Counted from the stretch's first letter, positions 17,707 to 26,781 are shown. The stretch: DNA of 64,000 nt from Porphyromonas endodontalis ATCC 35406 (GCF_000174815.1 NZ_ACNN01000005.1:1-64000); one strand, 5' to 3'. Notes: a model not told the origin generated them from the letters alone. A program made the numbers and translations.

Positions 17707-20700
17707 ATGAGTACAGAGCACTTTGTGTGGAGTAATAGGATAACTGCCTTTTTGCTACTCTTCTTCCTAATCTTGGGAGGAGGGTGTACGATGCGTCGCC
17801 CTTCGGTTTCTTCTTCGCCTGCTGTTTTACCCCATGAAACCCCGAGAGACACTCTTACTTTAGCTTCTGATTCTTCTTTGTCTTCTGCCCCTATCTTACC
17901 GGAGATTACTACCGAAGTAGGCAAAGAAGCCCCCCTCGGACTAGATTCTCTTCCTCCTGATTCTTTGGGGAGACCGGCTGCATTGCCCGATTCTTTACCC
18001 GCTACGATACTTCCGGGTAGCTTGTCAGAAAAAAAGGAAGAACCGGATTCTCTCTCCACTCCTCCCGAGGGGCAAGAAAAACCTGTTGTACTGGAGAGTG
18101 TGATCGAATTTGCCGCAGAGGATTCTATTGTGATGCTGGGGCAAAATCGTGTTTACTTCTTTGGTAGGGGCAAGGTGGACTATCAGTCGATGAACATACA
18201 GTCCAACTTCATGCATATCAATACGGATAGCTCAGAGGTGCATGCTCAGTATGTGTTAGATAGTGTAGGACATCCTATAGCTTACCCCACCTTTACGGAC
18301 GGCAAACAGAAGTTTGAGAGTGAGACGATGCGCTACAACTTCCGGACGGAAAAGGGCTATATAACGGGCATTCTCACCCAGCAGGGTGAGGGCTTTTTGA
18401 TGAGTGATGAGGCAAAACGCATGCCCGACAATACCATGTATATACAGGGAGGACGCTATACCACGTGCGACAATCATCTCAATCCACACTTCTATCTCCA
18501 GCTCACAAGAGCCAAAGTTGTCCCCGACAAAAACATAGTGGCAGGTCCCGCTTACATGGTAATGGGGGGAGTTCCTCTCTATCTTATTGGGTTGCCTTTT
18601 GGCTTTTTCCCTTTCAATGAGCAACGCACCTCCGGGCTTATCATGCCCTCCTATGGAGAGGAAGCAGATCGAGGTTTCTATTTGCGAGGCTTGGGGTTGT
18701 ACTACGCTATCAACGACTATGTGGATCTGACGGCTCGTGCCGATCTTTATACCAAAGGCTCTTGGGGACTTTCGCTTGAGTCTAATTACCGACGGCGTTA
18801 TATGTATTCGGGGCATTTTAGTGCAGGCTACGTCTCCACGTCTCGGGGGGATAAACAGATCCCGGGAGACTACTCCAAGAGCAAGGATTTTACCGTCAAT
18901 TGGTCGCATACGCAGGATCCAAAGGTAGATCCCTTGCGCACGTTCTCGGCAAGTGTCAACTTTTCTACGAGTAGTTACAATCACAATTCGATAGATAGGA
19001 TGTACGATCCCGACCGTCGTGCCGAGAATACAAAAGGATCTAGCGTGAGCTATTCTCGTCGCTTTACCAGCATCCCTCTCTCTCTTACGGCTGCGCTCAA
19101 TATCGACCAGCGGTCGCGAGACTCTACCCTGTCGGTATCGCTACCTAACCTTTCTGTTTCGCTCAGTACGATTTACCCGTTTAAGAGAAAAAAACGTGTG
19201 GGCAAGGAACGTTGGTATGAGAAAATCTCGATGAGTTATTCGGGCTCTTTCCGTAATAGCATTACGACCAAAGAGAATCTTATATTGCAGAGTAGCCTAG
19301 TGCGGGACTGGCGTAATGGGATGCAGCATAGTATCCCCATATCTGCCTCCTTCGACCTCTTCGACTACATTCGTATTACCCCTTCGGTGAACTACAACGC
19401 CAAGTGGTACACGAGCCGCAGTACTATGCGCTACGACGACGAAAAGAAACGCTTGGTGGATGCTGATACCACTTTTGGTTTCTATCATATCAATGACTTC
19501 AGTGTCTCCCTCTCTGCCTCCACTACGCTGTACGGATTCTATAAGCCGTGGAAAATCTTTGGAGATAAAGTGCAGATGATACGGCACCGCATTACGCCCT
19601 CTGTCTCGTTGGGGTATACCCCCGATTTTAGCGATCCTTTCTGGGGATATTACCGCACGGTGCAGTATACAACGCCCGAGGGAGAGTGGCGCGAGGAACC
19701 CTACAATCTCTATCGTAACGGTATCTTCGGGGCTCCCGGTCGAGGCAAGTCCGGCGCACTTTCGTTCAGTTTCTCCAACAACTTGGAGATGAAAATCCGT
19801 ACCCTCAAAAGTGACTCTACGGACAGCGAAGAGGCCTTTAAGAAGATTAGTTTGATCGATCAACTTGATTGGCGAGCAAGCTATAACATGATGGCGGACT
19901 CATTGCGTTGGAGCAATATTTCCGCTTCCATTTCTTTTCGCTTTTCGTCCCGTTTTTCATTGCGCTTGAGTGGGGAGTTTGATACTTATCTCTACGATTA
20001 CCGCCTCGATTCAAATGGGAAACCGATTCCCTTCCGCGTTGATAAACTTCGTTTGCTCAATGGTAAAGGCTTTGGCCGATTGATTGGTACCGGCACCGGC
20101 TTTAGCTATCAATTTAACAATCAGAGCTGGGGTAAACTAGTGGCATTCTACCATAAAGTATTTAAGAAGAAAGGTAGTGATGCTCCTGAGGAGCCACCTT
20201 TGGGCGATACTTCGGCACCTAGGAACGACGCTTCTCCTTCGCAGACCGGCCCCATCAATCTAGCCGGGGAGGGAGTTGTGTCTCGCCAAAGAACGTCGGA
20301 AGAGATCCTGGGAGAGCATGACGCAGATGGGTATGTGTTGTGGAATTTCCCTTGGAATTTCTCTTTCAATTACAGTATGAACCTAGGCTATGACCGTGCG
20401 AATTTTGATATGGAGCGCAAAGAGTTTCGTTATAAGTTGACTCATAACCTAAGTTTCCGTGGGGATTTTAAGCCCACAAAGAACTGGTCGTTTATGTTTG
20501 ATGCCAACTATAACTTCGATCTCAAACGTATTACCAATATGACCCTTTCTATCTCGCGCGATTTGCACTGCTGGCAGCTCTCGGCGAGTGTTATCCCCAT
20601 TGGTCCCTATAAGAGCTATACGATTACTATCGGTGTTAAGTCGCAGCTCCTCAAAGATCTAAAGTATCAGCAGAGCAATCTCACAACGAGCAATAATGTC

Positions 20701-20712
20701 TCTTGGTATTGA
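17707..20712 (+). CDS. LptD-like LPS-assembly outer membrane protein
   Basis: 1001 aa. The N-terminal leader (FLLLFFLILGGGC) is followed by a Pro/Ser-rich stretch to about residue 120, then an OstA/LptA-like jelly-roll segment (AEDSIVMLGQNRVYFFGRGKV and the repeated 'tag' strands to about 280), a conserved loop GGVPLYLIGLPFGFFPFNEQRTSGLIMPSYGE, and about 700 residues of beta-barrel. Bacteroidota LptD proteins have this long form and deliver LPS to the outer leaflet. A TACTTTTG -7-like element (17667-17674) precedes it. The Cys in the leader could be a lipobox, which would be unusual for LptD. Confidence 0.85.
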   Translation: MSTEHFVWSNRITAFLLLFFLILGGGCTMRRPSVSSSPAVLPHETPRDTLTLASDSSLSSAPILPEITTEVGKEAPLGLDSLPPDSLGRPAALPDSLPATILPGSLSEKKEEPDSLSTPPEGQEKPVVLESVIEFAAEDSIVMLGQNRVYFFGRGKVDYQSMNIQSNFMHINTDSSEVHAQYVLDSVGHPIAYPTFTDGKQKFESETMRYNFRTEKGYITGILTQQGEGFLMSDEAKRMPDNTMYIQGGRYTTCDNHLNPHFYLQLTRAKVVPDKNIVAGPAYMVMGGVPLYLIGLPFGFFPFNEQRTSGLIMPSYGEEADRGFYLRGLGLYYAINDYVDLTARADLYTKGSWGLSLESNYRRRYMYSGHFSAGYVSTSRGDKQIPGDYSKSKDFTVNWSHTQDPKVDPLRTFSASVNFSTSSYNHNSIDRMYDPDRRAENTKGSSVSYSRRFTSIPLSLTAALNIDQRSRDSTLSVSLPNLSVSLSTIYPFKRKKRVGKERWYEKISMSYSGSFRNSITTKENLILQSSLVRDWRNGMQHSIPISASFDLFDYIRITPSVNYNAKWYTSRSTMRYDDEKKRLVDADTTFGFYHINDFSVSLSASTTLYGFYKPWKIFGDKVQMIRHRITPSVSLGYTPDFSDPFWGYYRTVQYTTPEGEWREEPYNLYRNGIFGAPGRGKSGALSFSFSNNLEMKIRTLKSDSTDSEEAFKKISLIDQLDWRASYNMMADSLRWSNISASISFRFSSRFSLRLSGEFDTYLYDYRLDSNGKPIPFRVDKLRLLNGKGFGRLIGTGTGFSYQFNNQSWGKLVAFYHKVFKKKGSDAPEEPPLGDTSAPRNDASPSQTGPINLAGEGVVSRQRTSEEILGEHDADGYVLWNFPWNFSFNYSMNLGYDRANFDMERKEFRYKLTHNLSFRGDFKPTKNWSFMFDANYNFDLKRITNMTLSISRDLHCWQLSASVIPIGPYKSYTITIGVKSQLLKDLKYQQSNLTTSNNVSWY

Positions 20713-20739
20713 TTCCCCTTTTATTTTATCCGCTACACT

Positions 20740-21438
20740 ATGAACGTTTACGAGCATCTCAAGCAGAGAATCCCCCCTGTAACTCTCAATCTTATCCTTA
20801 TCAATTTACTGATTTGGTTGGCACAGATTGTTTTTCTTCGCCTTGGTTTCGACCTCTCGCAGGTGCTGGGGCTCAAGTACTACGCGGCGGATTCGTTCTA
20901 CCCCTTTCAGCTTTTTACTTATGCTTTTTTGCACGATACGAGTAGTTTGGCTCATATCATCTTCAATATGTTTTCGCTCTTCATGTTTGGAGGGGCGGTG
21001 GAGCAGCGGATGGGGTCGTGGCGATACCTATTCTTCTATGTAACCTGTTTGGTTGTTGCAGGAGTCTGCCAAGAGATCTTTTGGTTTACGGAGTTGCACG
21101 ATGTTGTTTCCTCAGGAGCTGAGATGATTAACCTTAACGGAGTACAGACGCTCTCCCTACGTAGTTTCTTAAACCTCTTTGTAACCATCGGAGCTTCGGG
21201 TGCTGTGTTTGGCTTGCTCCTTGCTTTTGGGATGCTTTTCCCGAATGTCCCTATGTACCTTTTCTTTATTCCTATTCCCATCAAGGCGAAGTATATGGTG
21301 ATTGGTTATGGGCTTCTGGAGCTTTTCTTGGGTATCTCTAGTTACGGCGATGGCGTTGCGCATTATGCCCATCTAGGTGGGATGTTAGGCGGCTTGGTGC
21401 TCTTGCTCATTTGGAGAAAGAAAGGAGTTGTACGATGA
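20740..21438 (+). CDS. Rhomboid family intramembrane serine protease (first of two)
   Basis: 232 aa, about six membrane helices. The catalytic Ser is in TIGASGAVFG (GxSG) and the catalytic His in HYAHLGGMLGG. The L1 loop/TM2 signature SLAHIIFNMFSLFMFGGAVEQ is present. Rhomboids cut membrane-spanning substrates within the bilayer. Its stop codon overlaps the start of the second rhomboid (ATGA), so the two are translationally coupled. The gene starts 27 bp after lptD-like and may share its transcript. Confidence 0.92.
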   Translation: MNVYEHLKQRIPPVTLNLILINLLIWLAQIVFLRLGFDLSQVLGLKYYAADSFYPFQLFTYAFLHDTSSLAHIIFNMFSLFMFGGAVEQRMGSWRYLFFYVTCLVVAGVCQEIFWFTELHDVVSSGAEMINLNGVQTLSLRSFLNLFVTIGASGAVFGLLLAFGMLFPNVPMYLFFIPIPIKAKYMVIGYGLLELFLGISSYGDGVAHYAHLGGMLGGLVLLLIWRKKGVVR

Positions 21439-22403
21439 ACCGCCCGAGGTATATCACATCTTTGCGTGCATTTTGGCAGCAATCATCTCCGGCATCCCGC
21501 CTGATTAGCATAACGGTAGGATGGACGCTCCTCCTTTGGATTCTCAAAATTGTACTTCAACTATTGTCCGCTCCCTCTTCGTGGATCGACGTCCAGCTCG
21601 CTCTTCCTGGGAGCCTTTACACCCTAGGGCACAGACCTTGGACGCTCTTTACCTATATGTGGTACCACAACGACCTCGGTCATCTCGTGGTAAATATGTT
21701 GCTTCTGTACATCTTTGGACGCCTTTTTCTGGTCCATCTCACCTCCCGACAATTCTATATTGTCTACATCTTGGGAGGGGTTTTAGGAGGCTTCCTTTAT
21801 CCCTTGCTTTTTTCGATTCTCGATGCCGTGGGGCTCTTTTATATCCATCTGCCCCTTTACGGCTCCTCGGCAGCCATTCTTTCGTTGATTGTAGCAATTG
21901 GAGGTTACTGCCCAAAAGAAAAAATCAGATTCCTTTGGGTTGGATCCCTCTCCTTGTACGTTGTAGCTCTTATTTTTGTTGTAACGTCGTTGTTATTCAA
22001 TCTGAATAGGAATGTTGGGGGCTCTATTGCTCATATTGGGGGAGCTGTGTGGGGATTGATTTTTGCTCGTTCCCTAAGGGGTGGAGTAGATGTTACGCGC
22101 CCGATAGCCCTCTTGTGTGATCGGGTAGCTTCGCTTCTAAAGGGACGAAAAACGACCTCTCGGGGAGGAAGCTCTCGGCAACAACGTCGAGAAAAAGCAT
22201 CTTCGACTCAATCCTCTTTTGACGCGGAAGATAGCACTTCCGCTCACTCTTCGTCGGTCGATTCTTCCCCCAAGGCTTCGGACGGTCCCACCCTAGAGGA
22301 GGTGCTTGACAAAGTGAAACGCTCGGGCTACAGTGCTCTCTCCGATGAAGAGAGAAGCCTGCTTTTCGATAGACCTTCTTGGCAAGACGCCCCAAAAGTC
22401 TAA
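21435..22403 (+). CDS. Rhomboid family protease with DUF6576-like tail (second of two)
   Basis: 322 aa. Start ATG 21435 overlaps the preceding stop. It keeps LGHLVVNMLLLYIFG (the HxxxN oxyanion motif) and the catalytic His in GGSIAHIGGAVWG. The active-site Ser lies in LYGSSAAIL, where the usual GxSG reads GSSA. After the last helix (about residue 215) comes a basic, Ser-rich, probably disordered linker (about 240-285), then a small helical C-terminal domain (LDKVKRSGYSALSDEERSLLF) seen on many Bacteroidota rhomboids. The tandem, non-identical pair suggests division of substrates. Confidence 0.88.
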   Translation: MNRPRYITSLRAFWQQSSPASRLISITVGWTLLLWILKIVLQLLSAPSSWIDVQLALPGSLYTLGHRPWTLFTYMWYHNDLGHLVVNMLLLYIFGRLFLVHLTSRQFYIVYILGGVLGGFLYPLLFSILDAVGLFYIHLPLYGSSAAILSLIVAIGGYCPKEKIRFLWVGSLSLYVVALIFVVTSLLFNLNRNVGGSIAHIGGAVWGLIFARSLRGGVDVTRPIALLCDRVASLLKGRKTTSRGGSSRQQRREKASSTQSSFDAEDSTSAHSSSVDSSPKASDGPTLEEVLDKVKRSGYSALSDEERSLLFDRPSWQDAPKV

Positions 22404-22479
22404 TTATTTTGCTAGCTTTGTACTACCTTCGGATAAACTCCGGAGGAGGGCTTTACTAAGTTGTAAAGCACAAGGCTAC

Positions 22480-23688
22480 ATGACGCAAAGATCCGATATT
22501 ACACCCCAAGAGCAGACGGCTCGCCACACCCTTAAACGGCTTTCGAGACCTAGGAATACAACTCAAAAAGCATCTTCGTCTCGAGCTTCTCGCTGTCGCA
22601 GTTTTTGCTACAATCTCTTTCATTCGGTCTCGTGGCTCATCAATCTCTTTTTGGTGGCATTGCCCTACCTCTTGGCTCTTTTGGGGCAGTACCTCTCGCC
22701 CCGATTTTTCCTCTTTCCGGCCTATTTGGGATTGGCTTTCCCTTTTTTACTTTCGATGGTTGTGCTCTTCTTGCTTTTTCGCCTTGTGCGGAGGCAGTGG
22801 CGCGGCTTCATCTTTAATTTCCTTCTACTGGCTCTCTCGTGGTGGAGCATCCGGTCGTATATCCCTTTACATCCTACGCCCTCAGTAATTCCACCTCATG
22901 CCGTTAAGGTTTTGTCTCTTAACTGTCAGGCTTTTGCTTACGAGAAGCATACTGCGGATAAACCCAACCCCACTCTCCGGTACATTAAGGATAGTCATGC
23001 CGATATTGTTTGCCTGCAGGAGGCGGCCATAATGCGCGATGATTCTCCCTACGTCTCTGCTAAAAAGATTACGGAGTACCTACCCGAGTACCCCTATGTA
23101 GTTACGCGCTATGCCCAGGGAGACCGAGGTACTAGTTTGATGCTTCTCTCTAAATTCCCCGTGCGCAATACGCGTATGTTGCCCCTAGAGTCTACCTTTA
23201 ATGGCGGCATTGCCTATACGTTGGACGTAGCAGGTCGGGAGCTAACAGTATTCAATTTACACTTGGAGTCTTTCCGTCTCACTACAGAAGATGGAACACG
23301 CTACGCTCGTCTTGCTCGAGAGATAGAGGCTGTTGCCCTCAAAGAGCAGATGGAGCAAAAGTTGGGCCCTGCCTTTCTTAAGCGCGCTAAGCAAGCTGAC
23401 CGCGTGCATGTAGAGATTATTCACGAGAAGACGCCTTACATACTGGTCTGTGGCGATTTCAATGATACTCCTATTTCGTATGCCCACCAGCGTATCGCTT
23501 CCGGCCTTATAGATGCTTATGCTTCCACGGGTTGTGGGACGGGGTATAGCTTTACCTTTAAACGCTTGGGCTTCCGTATCGATCATATCTTGCATAGTCG
23601 CAGGGTTAAGTCCTACAATTGTAAGGTGGATAAATCTGCAACGATAAGCGACCATAAACCCTTATCTTGTTTTATCTCCCTCGAGTAA
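22480..23688 (+). CDS. Endonuclease/exonuclease/phosphatase family protein, membrane-anchored
   Basis: 402 aa. A basic N-terminal region (1-45) precedes two or three membrane helices (about 50-125), then an EEP catalytic domain: LSLNCQAF, CLQEAA, NLHLESFRL, VCGDFNDTP, IDHILHSRRV, SDHKPL. These are the metal and nucleophile-positioning motifs of the DNase I-like fold. Bacterial members with membrane anchors act on nucleic acids or phospholipids; which applies here is unknown. A frame open from 22333 overlaps the rhomboid gene, but ATG 22480 follows a -7-like element TAGCTTTG (22413-22420) and begins the natural N terminus. Confidence 0.88.
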   Translation: MTQRSDITPQEQTARHTLKRLSRPRNTTQKASSSRASRCRSFCYNLFHSVSWLINLFLVALPYLLALLGQYLSPRFFLFPAYLGLAFPFLLSMVVLFLLFRLVRRQWRGFIFNFLLLALSWWSIRSYIPLHPTPSVIPPHAVKVLSLNCQAFAYEKHTADKPNPTLRYIKDSHADIVCLQEAAIMRDDSPYVSAKKITEYLPEYPYVVTRYAQGDRGTSLMLLSKFPVRNTRMLPLESTFNGGIAYTLDVAGRELTVFNLHLESFRLTTEDGTRYARLAREIEAVALKEQMEQKLGPAFLKRAKQADRVHVEIIHEKTPYILVCGDFNDTPISYAHQRIASGLIDAYASTGCGTGYSFTFKRLGFRIDHILHSRRVKSYNCKVDKSATISDHKPLSCFISLE

Positions 23689-23712
23689 TTTTAATTCCCT
23701 TTCCCCCTTGCT

Positions 23713-24645
23713 ATGGAGCCTACACCCCAACATAAGTTACGTGGTTTGCTGATTGCCGGTACCTCTTCGGTGGCTTTCGGCTTTATCCCCCTTTTTACGT
23801 TGCCTTTGATGGCGATAGGGTTGCGTACCCCCTCCATCCTTACCTATCGCTTTTTGTTTGCAGCCCTTGCCATGTTTCCTCTTTTGCTGTACAAAAAGAT
23901 TGATCTTAGGCTCACAGCGCGAGAAATCGGGGTTTTGCTCTCTTTGGGACTTGTCTATATTGCCTCAGCTATGGGGTTGCAGTTGGGGTATCATTATATG
24001 CCGAGTGGGGTGGCCACAGTAGTCCATTTTACCTATCCAGTCTACGTTATTTTACTCATGTTGCTCTTCTATAGGCAAAGACCTACGAGGATTATGATTC
24101 TAGCCATTCTCCTTGCTTTTTTGGGGGTGCTGTGCCTCTCGGGCTTGGGATTGGAGAAGGTGGATCGGCGATTTTTGATAGGGATGCTCATTGTCGCTCC
24201 TACGGGGTTGGCGTATGCCTCTTATATGGTTATTGTCAATAAGAGTGTGGTGCGTACGATGAATAATATCAAGCTTAGCTTTTATGCCCTGTTGGCTTGT
24301 GGGAGTGGATTCCTAGTGATTGCCCTCTTTTGGGGAGGCCTGCAAGGGATTCCTTCGCTTGAGGCCTGGGGTTTGACTATCGCCCTTGCGATTATCCCTA
24401 CAGTGGTTGCCAATATTACACTGGTGGAGGGGGTAAAGCTGATTGGCTCTACTATGAGTGCCATATTGGGAGCCTTGGAGCCTCTAACCGCTGTAGTGAT
24501 TGGTTTTTTGGTTTTCGACGAGGTGCTAACCCCTTTGCGTCTTGTGGGTATTCTTCTTATCATCCTTTCGGTACTCCTTATTGCCCTCTCGGGGCGTATT
24601 GCCTACTTTCTCAAGGTTTCGCACCTGCGCAAGAGGCATCGTTAG
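23713..24645 (+). CDS. EamA/DMT family transporter
   Basis: 310 aa with ten predicted membrane helices in two EamA repeats (about 10-145 and 155-295). The second repeat ends with the family signature (GALEPLTAVVIGFLVFDEVLTPLRLVGILLI), as in RhaT/YdcZ-type drug/metabolite exporters. The short C-terminal tail is basic. Substrate cannot be inferred. It starts 24 bp after the EEP gene and is followed by a strong terminator. Confidence 0.9.
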   Translation: MEPTPQHKLRGLLIAGTSSVAFGFIPLFTLPLMAIGLRTPSILTYRFLFAALAMFPLLLYKKIDLRLTAREIGVLLSLGLVYIASAMGLQLGYHYMPSGVATVVHFTYPVYVILLMLLFYRQRPTRIMILAILLAFLGVLCLSGLGLEKVDRRFLIGMLIVAPTGLAYASYMVIVNKSVVRTMNNIKLSFYALLACGSGFLVIALFWGGLQGIPSLEAWGLTIALAIIPTVVANITLVEGVKLIGSTMSAILGALEPLTAVVIGFLVFDEVLTPLRLVGILLIILSVLLIALSGRIAYFLKVSHLRKRHR

Positions 24646-24693
24646 TTCCTCTGCTTTTTGGGAGACGATAGAGCCCGAAGAGAATAATAAAGA

Positions 24694-24736
24694 GACTTGC
24701 CTCGCTTTTGTAAAAGAGTGGGGCGAGTCTTTTTTT
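24694..24736 (+). terminator. Rho-independent terminator after the EamA transporter
   Basis: GACTTGCCTC (24694-24703) pairs with GGGGCGAGTC (24720-24729) with two wobbles, followed by T7. The 22-bp array begins at the end of the T-run. Confidence 0.85.
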
Positions 24737-24852
24737 GCCTGTCGGCGTAATCTTTTCAGGCTAGAATGTAGTCGCCTTTCTGCCCAAAACTTTTTTATTT
24801 CTTAGGTGAAAGTGGAATGACATTCTGGGCAGGAGCGGAAAATATTTCAGCC
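24736..24852. repeat. 22-bp periodic intergenic array (copy 3)
   Basis: GCC/GGC clusters at 24737, 24759, 24782, 24805 (AGG only), 24828 and 24850 recur every 22-23 bp in both orientations. The unit at 24781, TGCCCAAAACTTTTTTATTT, closely matches units of the 9.5-kb array. The array abuts the terminator. The following 180 bp to the frameshifted gene hold only a weak -7-like TACCTTCG (24996-25003). Confidence 0.75.
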
Positions 24853-25032
24853 CGCTCCCTTTTCTCTCTTCCGCTAGAGGGGGGGCTTCCTCCAGATAAG
24901 AGATCGCTTCTTATAGATCAAAACCTCAGGCATAGACCTTTCTAATGCGTTAGCCCTGACATATGTCCTGTGGGGCAATTTTCATAACAAAAATGTACCT
25001 TCGCAGAAGATCAATGAGTTTCGTTTTTAATA

Positions 25033-25745
25033 ATGTGTAAAAGAGCTATTATGATGATTAATGAACAACTTTTTTCGCTTTACCGCTCTCACTCTGCTGG
25101 TATCAATGTTTTATATGATGAGCTTGATGCACAAGATGTAACAGCCTATGAGGGACCACTATTGGCATACTGTTGGGAAGATCAGTATTTGAAGTCTAAG
25201 TACAAATTGGTAGTGATTGGACAGGAGACACATGGGTGGTACGATGATTACATGAGGTCGGATGAGAATATTCGTGAGGCAATGGAGTATACCAAAGGCT
25301 TTGATATGGGAAGAGGGTACAGATCTTTTTTTTTGGGGACTATGCCCACCAGTTCAATTATGACTTGAACGGCTTTGATGACCTGAACTTTATCTGGATG
25401 ATCATCAATAAGTTTGGCAGAGTGTCAGAAGCTGGTAGGCCAGATCAGAGAGTTCTAGATAAGGAAGTGGAGCACTACAATATACTCGCTGAAGAGTTGG
25501 CAATATTGAAGCCTGATGTATGTCTTTTCTTTACGGGGCCTTACTATGATAACGATATTCAGCGGAAGTTGCCCGACGTTAGTTTCCAAAAGTTCGGGGA
25601 TTATGAGTTGAACCAAGTCGCTCAACTCTCCTCGGCACATTTGCCCAAGCACTCCTATCGGACCTATCACCCAGGTTATGGTAATCGGCATTCCAATGAA
25701 TATAAAGACATGCTTGGGGCTATACTTGAAGAGTGTAAGAGGTGA
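25033..25745 (+). pseudogene. Frameshifted uracil-DNA glycosylase-like protein (break at a T9 tract)
   Basis: Two frames together make one protein of about 235 aa. The first half (start 25033 or the ATGs from 25051) contains VVIGQETHGWYDDY, like the first active-site motif of the uracil-DNA glycosylase superfamily; the second contains KPDVCLFFTGP and TYHPGYGNRHSNEY, like the conserved C-terminal HPS-type motif. The break is at T9 (25326-25334) followed by GGGG: as written the frame ends at 25368 after GTMPTSSIMT. One extra T, or a -1 shift at T-TTT-TTG (25329-25335), gives GDYAHQFNYDLNGFDDLNF and reads on to 25745. It may be phase-variable, recoded, decayed or a sequencing error. Flanked by gaps of about 390 and 520 bp, it could be acquired. 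Confidence 0.75.
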
Positions 25746-26171
25746 GATAGACAGCTTTCTTATGTATAGTGTTGAGGTCTATACTCCAATGGAGAGATAG
25801 CCCAAGTTTCACGGCGGGAGACGGGTGATGGTTGCTGGAGGCGGGGTATGGGCGTTGGGTTATGGACCTTGTATCCTATAGATTTTAATTCCCCTAAATG
25901 GGGCTTCTCGTAACCCTAGTTTGTGTAAATCTCGGAGGCTTGCTGCGAGGGCTTGCTATATTGTCGTATTTGTGCCCTTTTGCTAAGAGGGTTGACGCTC
26001 TCTGCGCTCCTCTCCCTCAGCTTCTTGCTCTTTATCCATTCTGCCTAGTCAAGACGATTTTGCACGCTGTTAGACAGTGTTAGTTGCAAGTCAAGCAACT
26101 CTTGCTCTTTGAAGATTTCTTGCAGGCGGTGGAGGATTAGGGATTTTTCTGTGGAAAAATAGCTGAGACTA
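25746..26171. other. Gene-poor interval upstream of the tRNA-Glu/rpsT region
   Basis: About 430 bp with no convincing gene. A 61-codon frame (25898-26083) has no recognisable features and is rejected. The only visible structure is a G-rich stretch (25816-25859) with runs GGG, GGG, GGGG, GGG and GGG. Confidence 0.5.
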
Positions 26172-26201
26172 TTGCAGAATCAAAAAGTATTTGTACCTTT
26201 G
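26172..26201 (+). promoter_or_regulatory. Promoter of the tRNA-Glu / rpsT transcript
   Basis: TTG (26172-26174), 19 bp, TACCTTTG (26194-26201). It is about 67 bp upstream of the first tRNA-Glu. Confidence 0.8.
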
Positions 26202-26268
26202 TCACCGCAATTTGGGATAGGGGTATAGGTCCTTGAGAAAGACGCCCCATTAGATTGCTTAGGGTTAT

Positions 26269-26340
26269 GGCCCTTTCGTCTATCGGTTAGGACGCAAGGT
26301 TTTCATCCTTGAAAGAGGGGTTCGATTCCCCTAGGGGCTA
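26269..26340 (+). tRNA. tRNA-Glu (anticodon TTC), copy 1
   Basis: 72 nt without CCA. Acceptor GGCCCTT pairs with AGGGGCT (G-U at 1-72), anticodon stem GCAAGG...CCTTG with loop TTTTCAT giving TTC, T-arm GGGG-TTCGATT-CCCC, discriminator A. CCA follows in the DNA at 26341-26343 by chance or design. It is 39 bp upstream of rpsT, and the two are probably cotranscribed. Confidence 0.93.
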
Positions 26341-26379
26341 CCAAATAATTAAATAGCAAAGTAAGAAGAATAAAGAGAA

Positions 26380-26640
26380 ATGGCAAACCATAAGTCATCA
26401 CTGAAGAGAATCCGTCAAACTAGCTCTCGTCGTCTGCACAATCGTTACTATGGTCGTACGACCCGTAATCAGATTAAGCGTTTCCGCATGCTTACAGACA
26501 AGGATGAAGCTAAGGCGTTGCTTCCTAAGGTGAGCTCTATGATTGACAAGCTCGCTCGTGAGCGCATTATTCATAAGAATAAGGCGGCTAACCTCAAGAG
26601 CAAGCTCGCTCGTCAGGTTAATCGCATGATGGCTGCTTAA
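26380..26640 (+). CDS. rpsT: 30S ribosomal protein S20
   Basis: 86 aa, very basic, starting [13 protein letters not shown], the S20 hallmark, followed by the three-helix pattern ([54 protein letters not shown]). It binds 16S rRNA early in small-subunit assembly. It is placed between two identical tRNA-Glu genes under one promoter, with a terminator-like hairpin after it. Confidence 0.97.
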   Translation: MANHKSSLKRIRQTSSRRLHNRYYGRTTRNQIKRFRMLTDKDEAKALLPKVSSMIDKLARERIIHKNKAANLKSKLARQVNRMMAA

Positions 26641-26712
26641 TAGCCTTTAAGGAGTATAGCATCCGCCCGAAAGGGAGAGAATAGAGCTCTCGATCGGGAG
26701 GAAGTTACCAGA

Positions 26713-26761
26713 AGAGGGGAGAGAGGGAGTAGATTGCTCGGCAGTTCTCCTCCTCTTTATA
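26713..26761 (+). terminator. Terminator-like hairpin between rpsT and the second tRNA-Glu
   Basis: AGAGGGGAGA (26713-26722) pairs with TCTCCTCCTCT (26746-26756) with one bulge, then TTTAT. A second hairpin (TCC-CCCGA with TCGGG-GGA, 26662-26702, with inner GAGAG/CTCTC) precedes it. No promoter is visible before tRNA copy 2, so some read-through or processing from the rpsT transcript is likely. Confidence 0.5.
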
Positions 26762-26781
26762 ATAGCAGTCGTGGCTTTGAT

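Noticed and set aside
25898-26083. 61-codon frame before the tRNA-Glu/rpsT region
   Set aside because: Leu/Ala-rich without a membrane pattern or upstream promoter; looks like chance.
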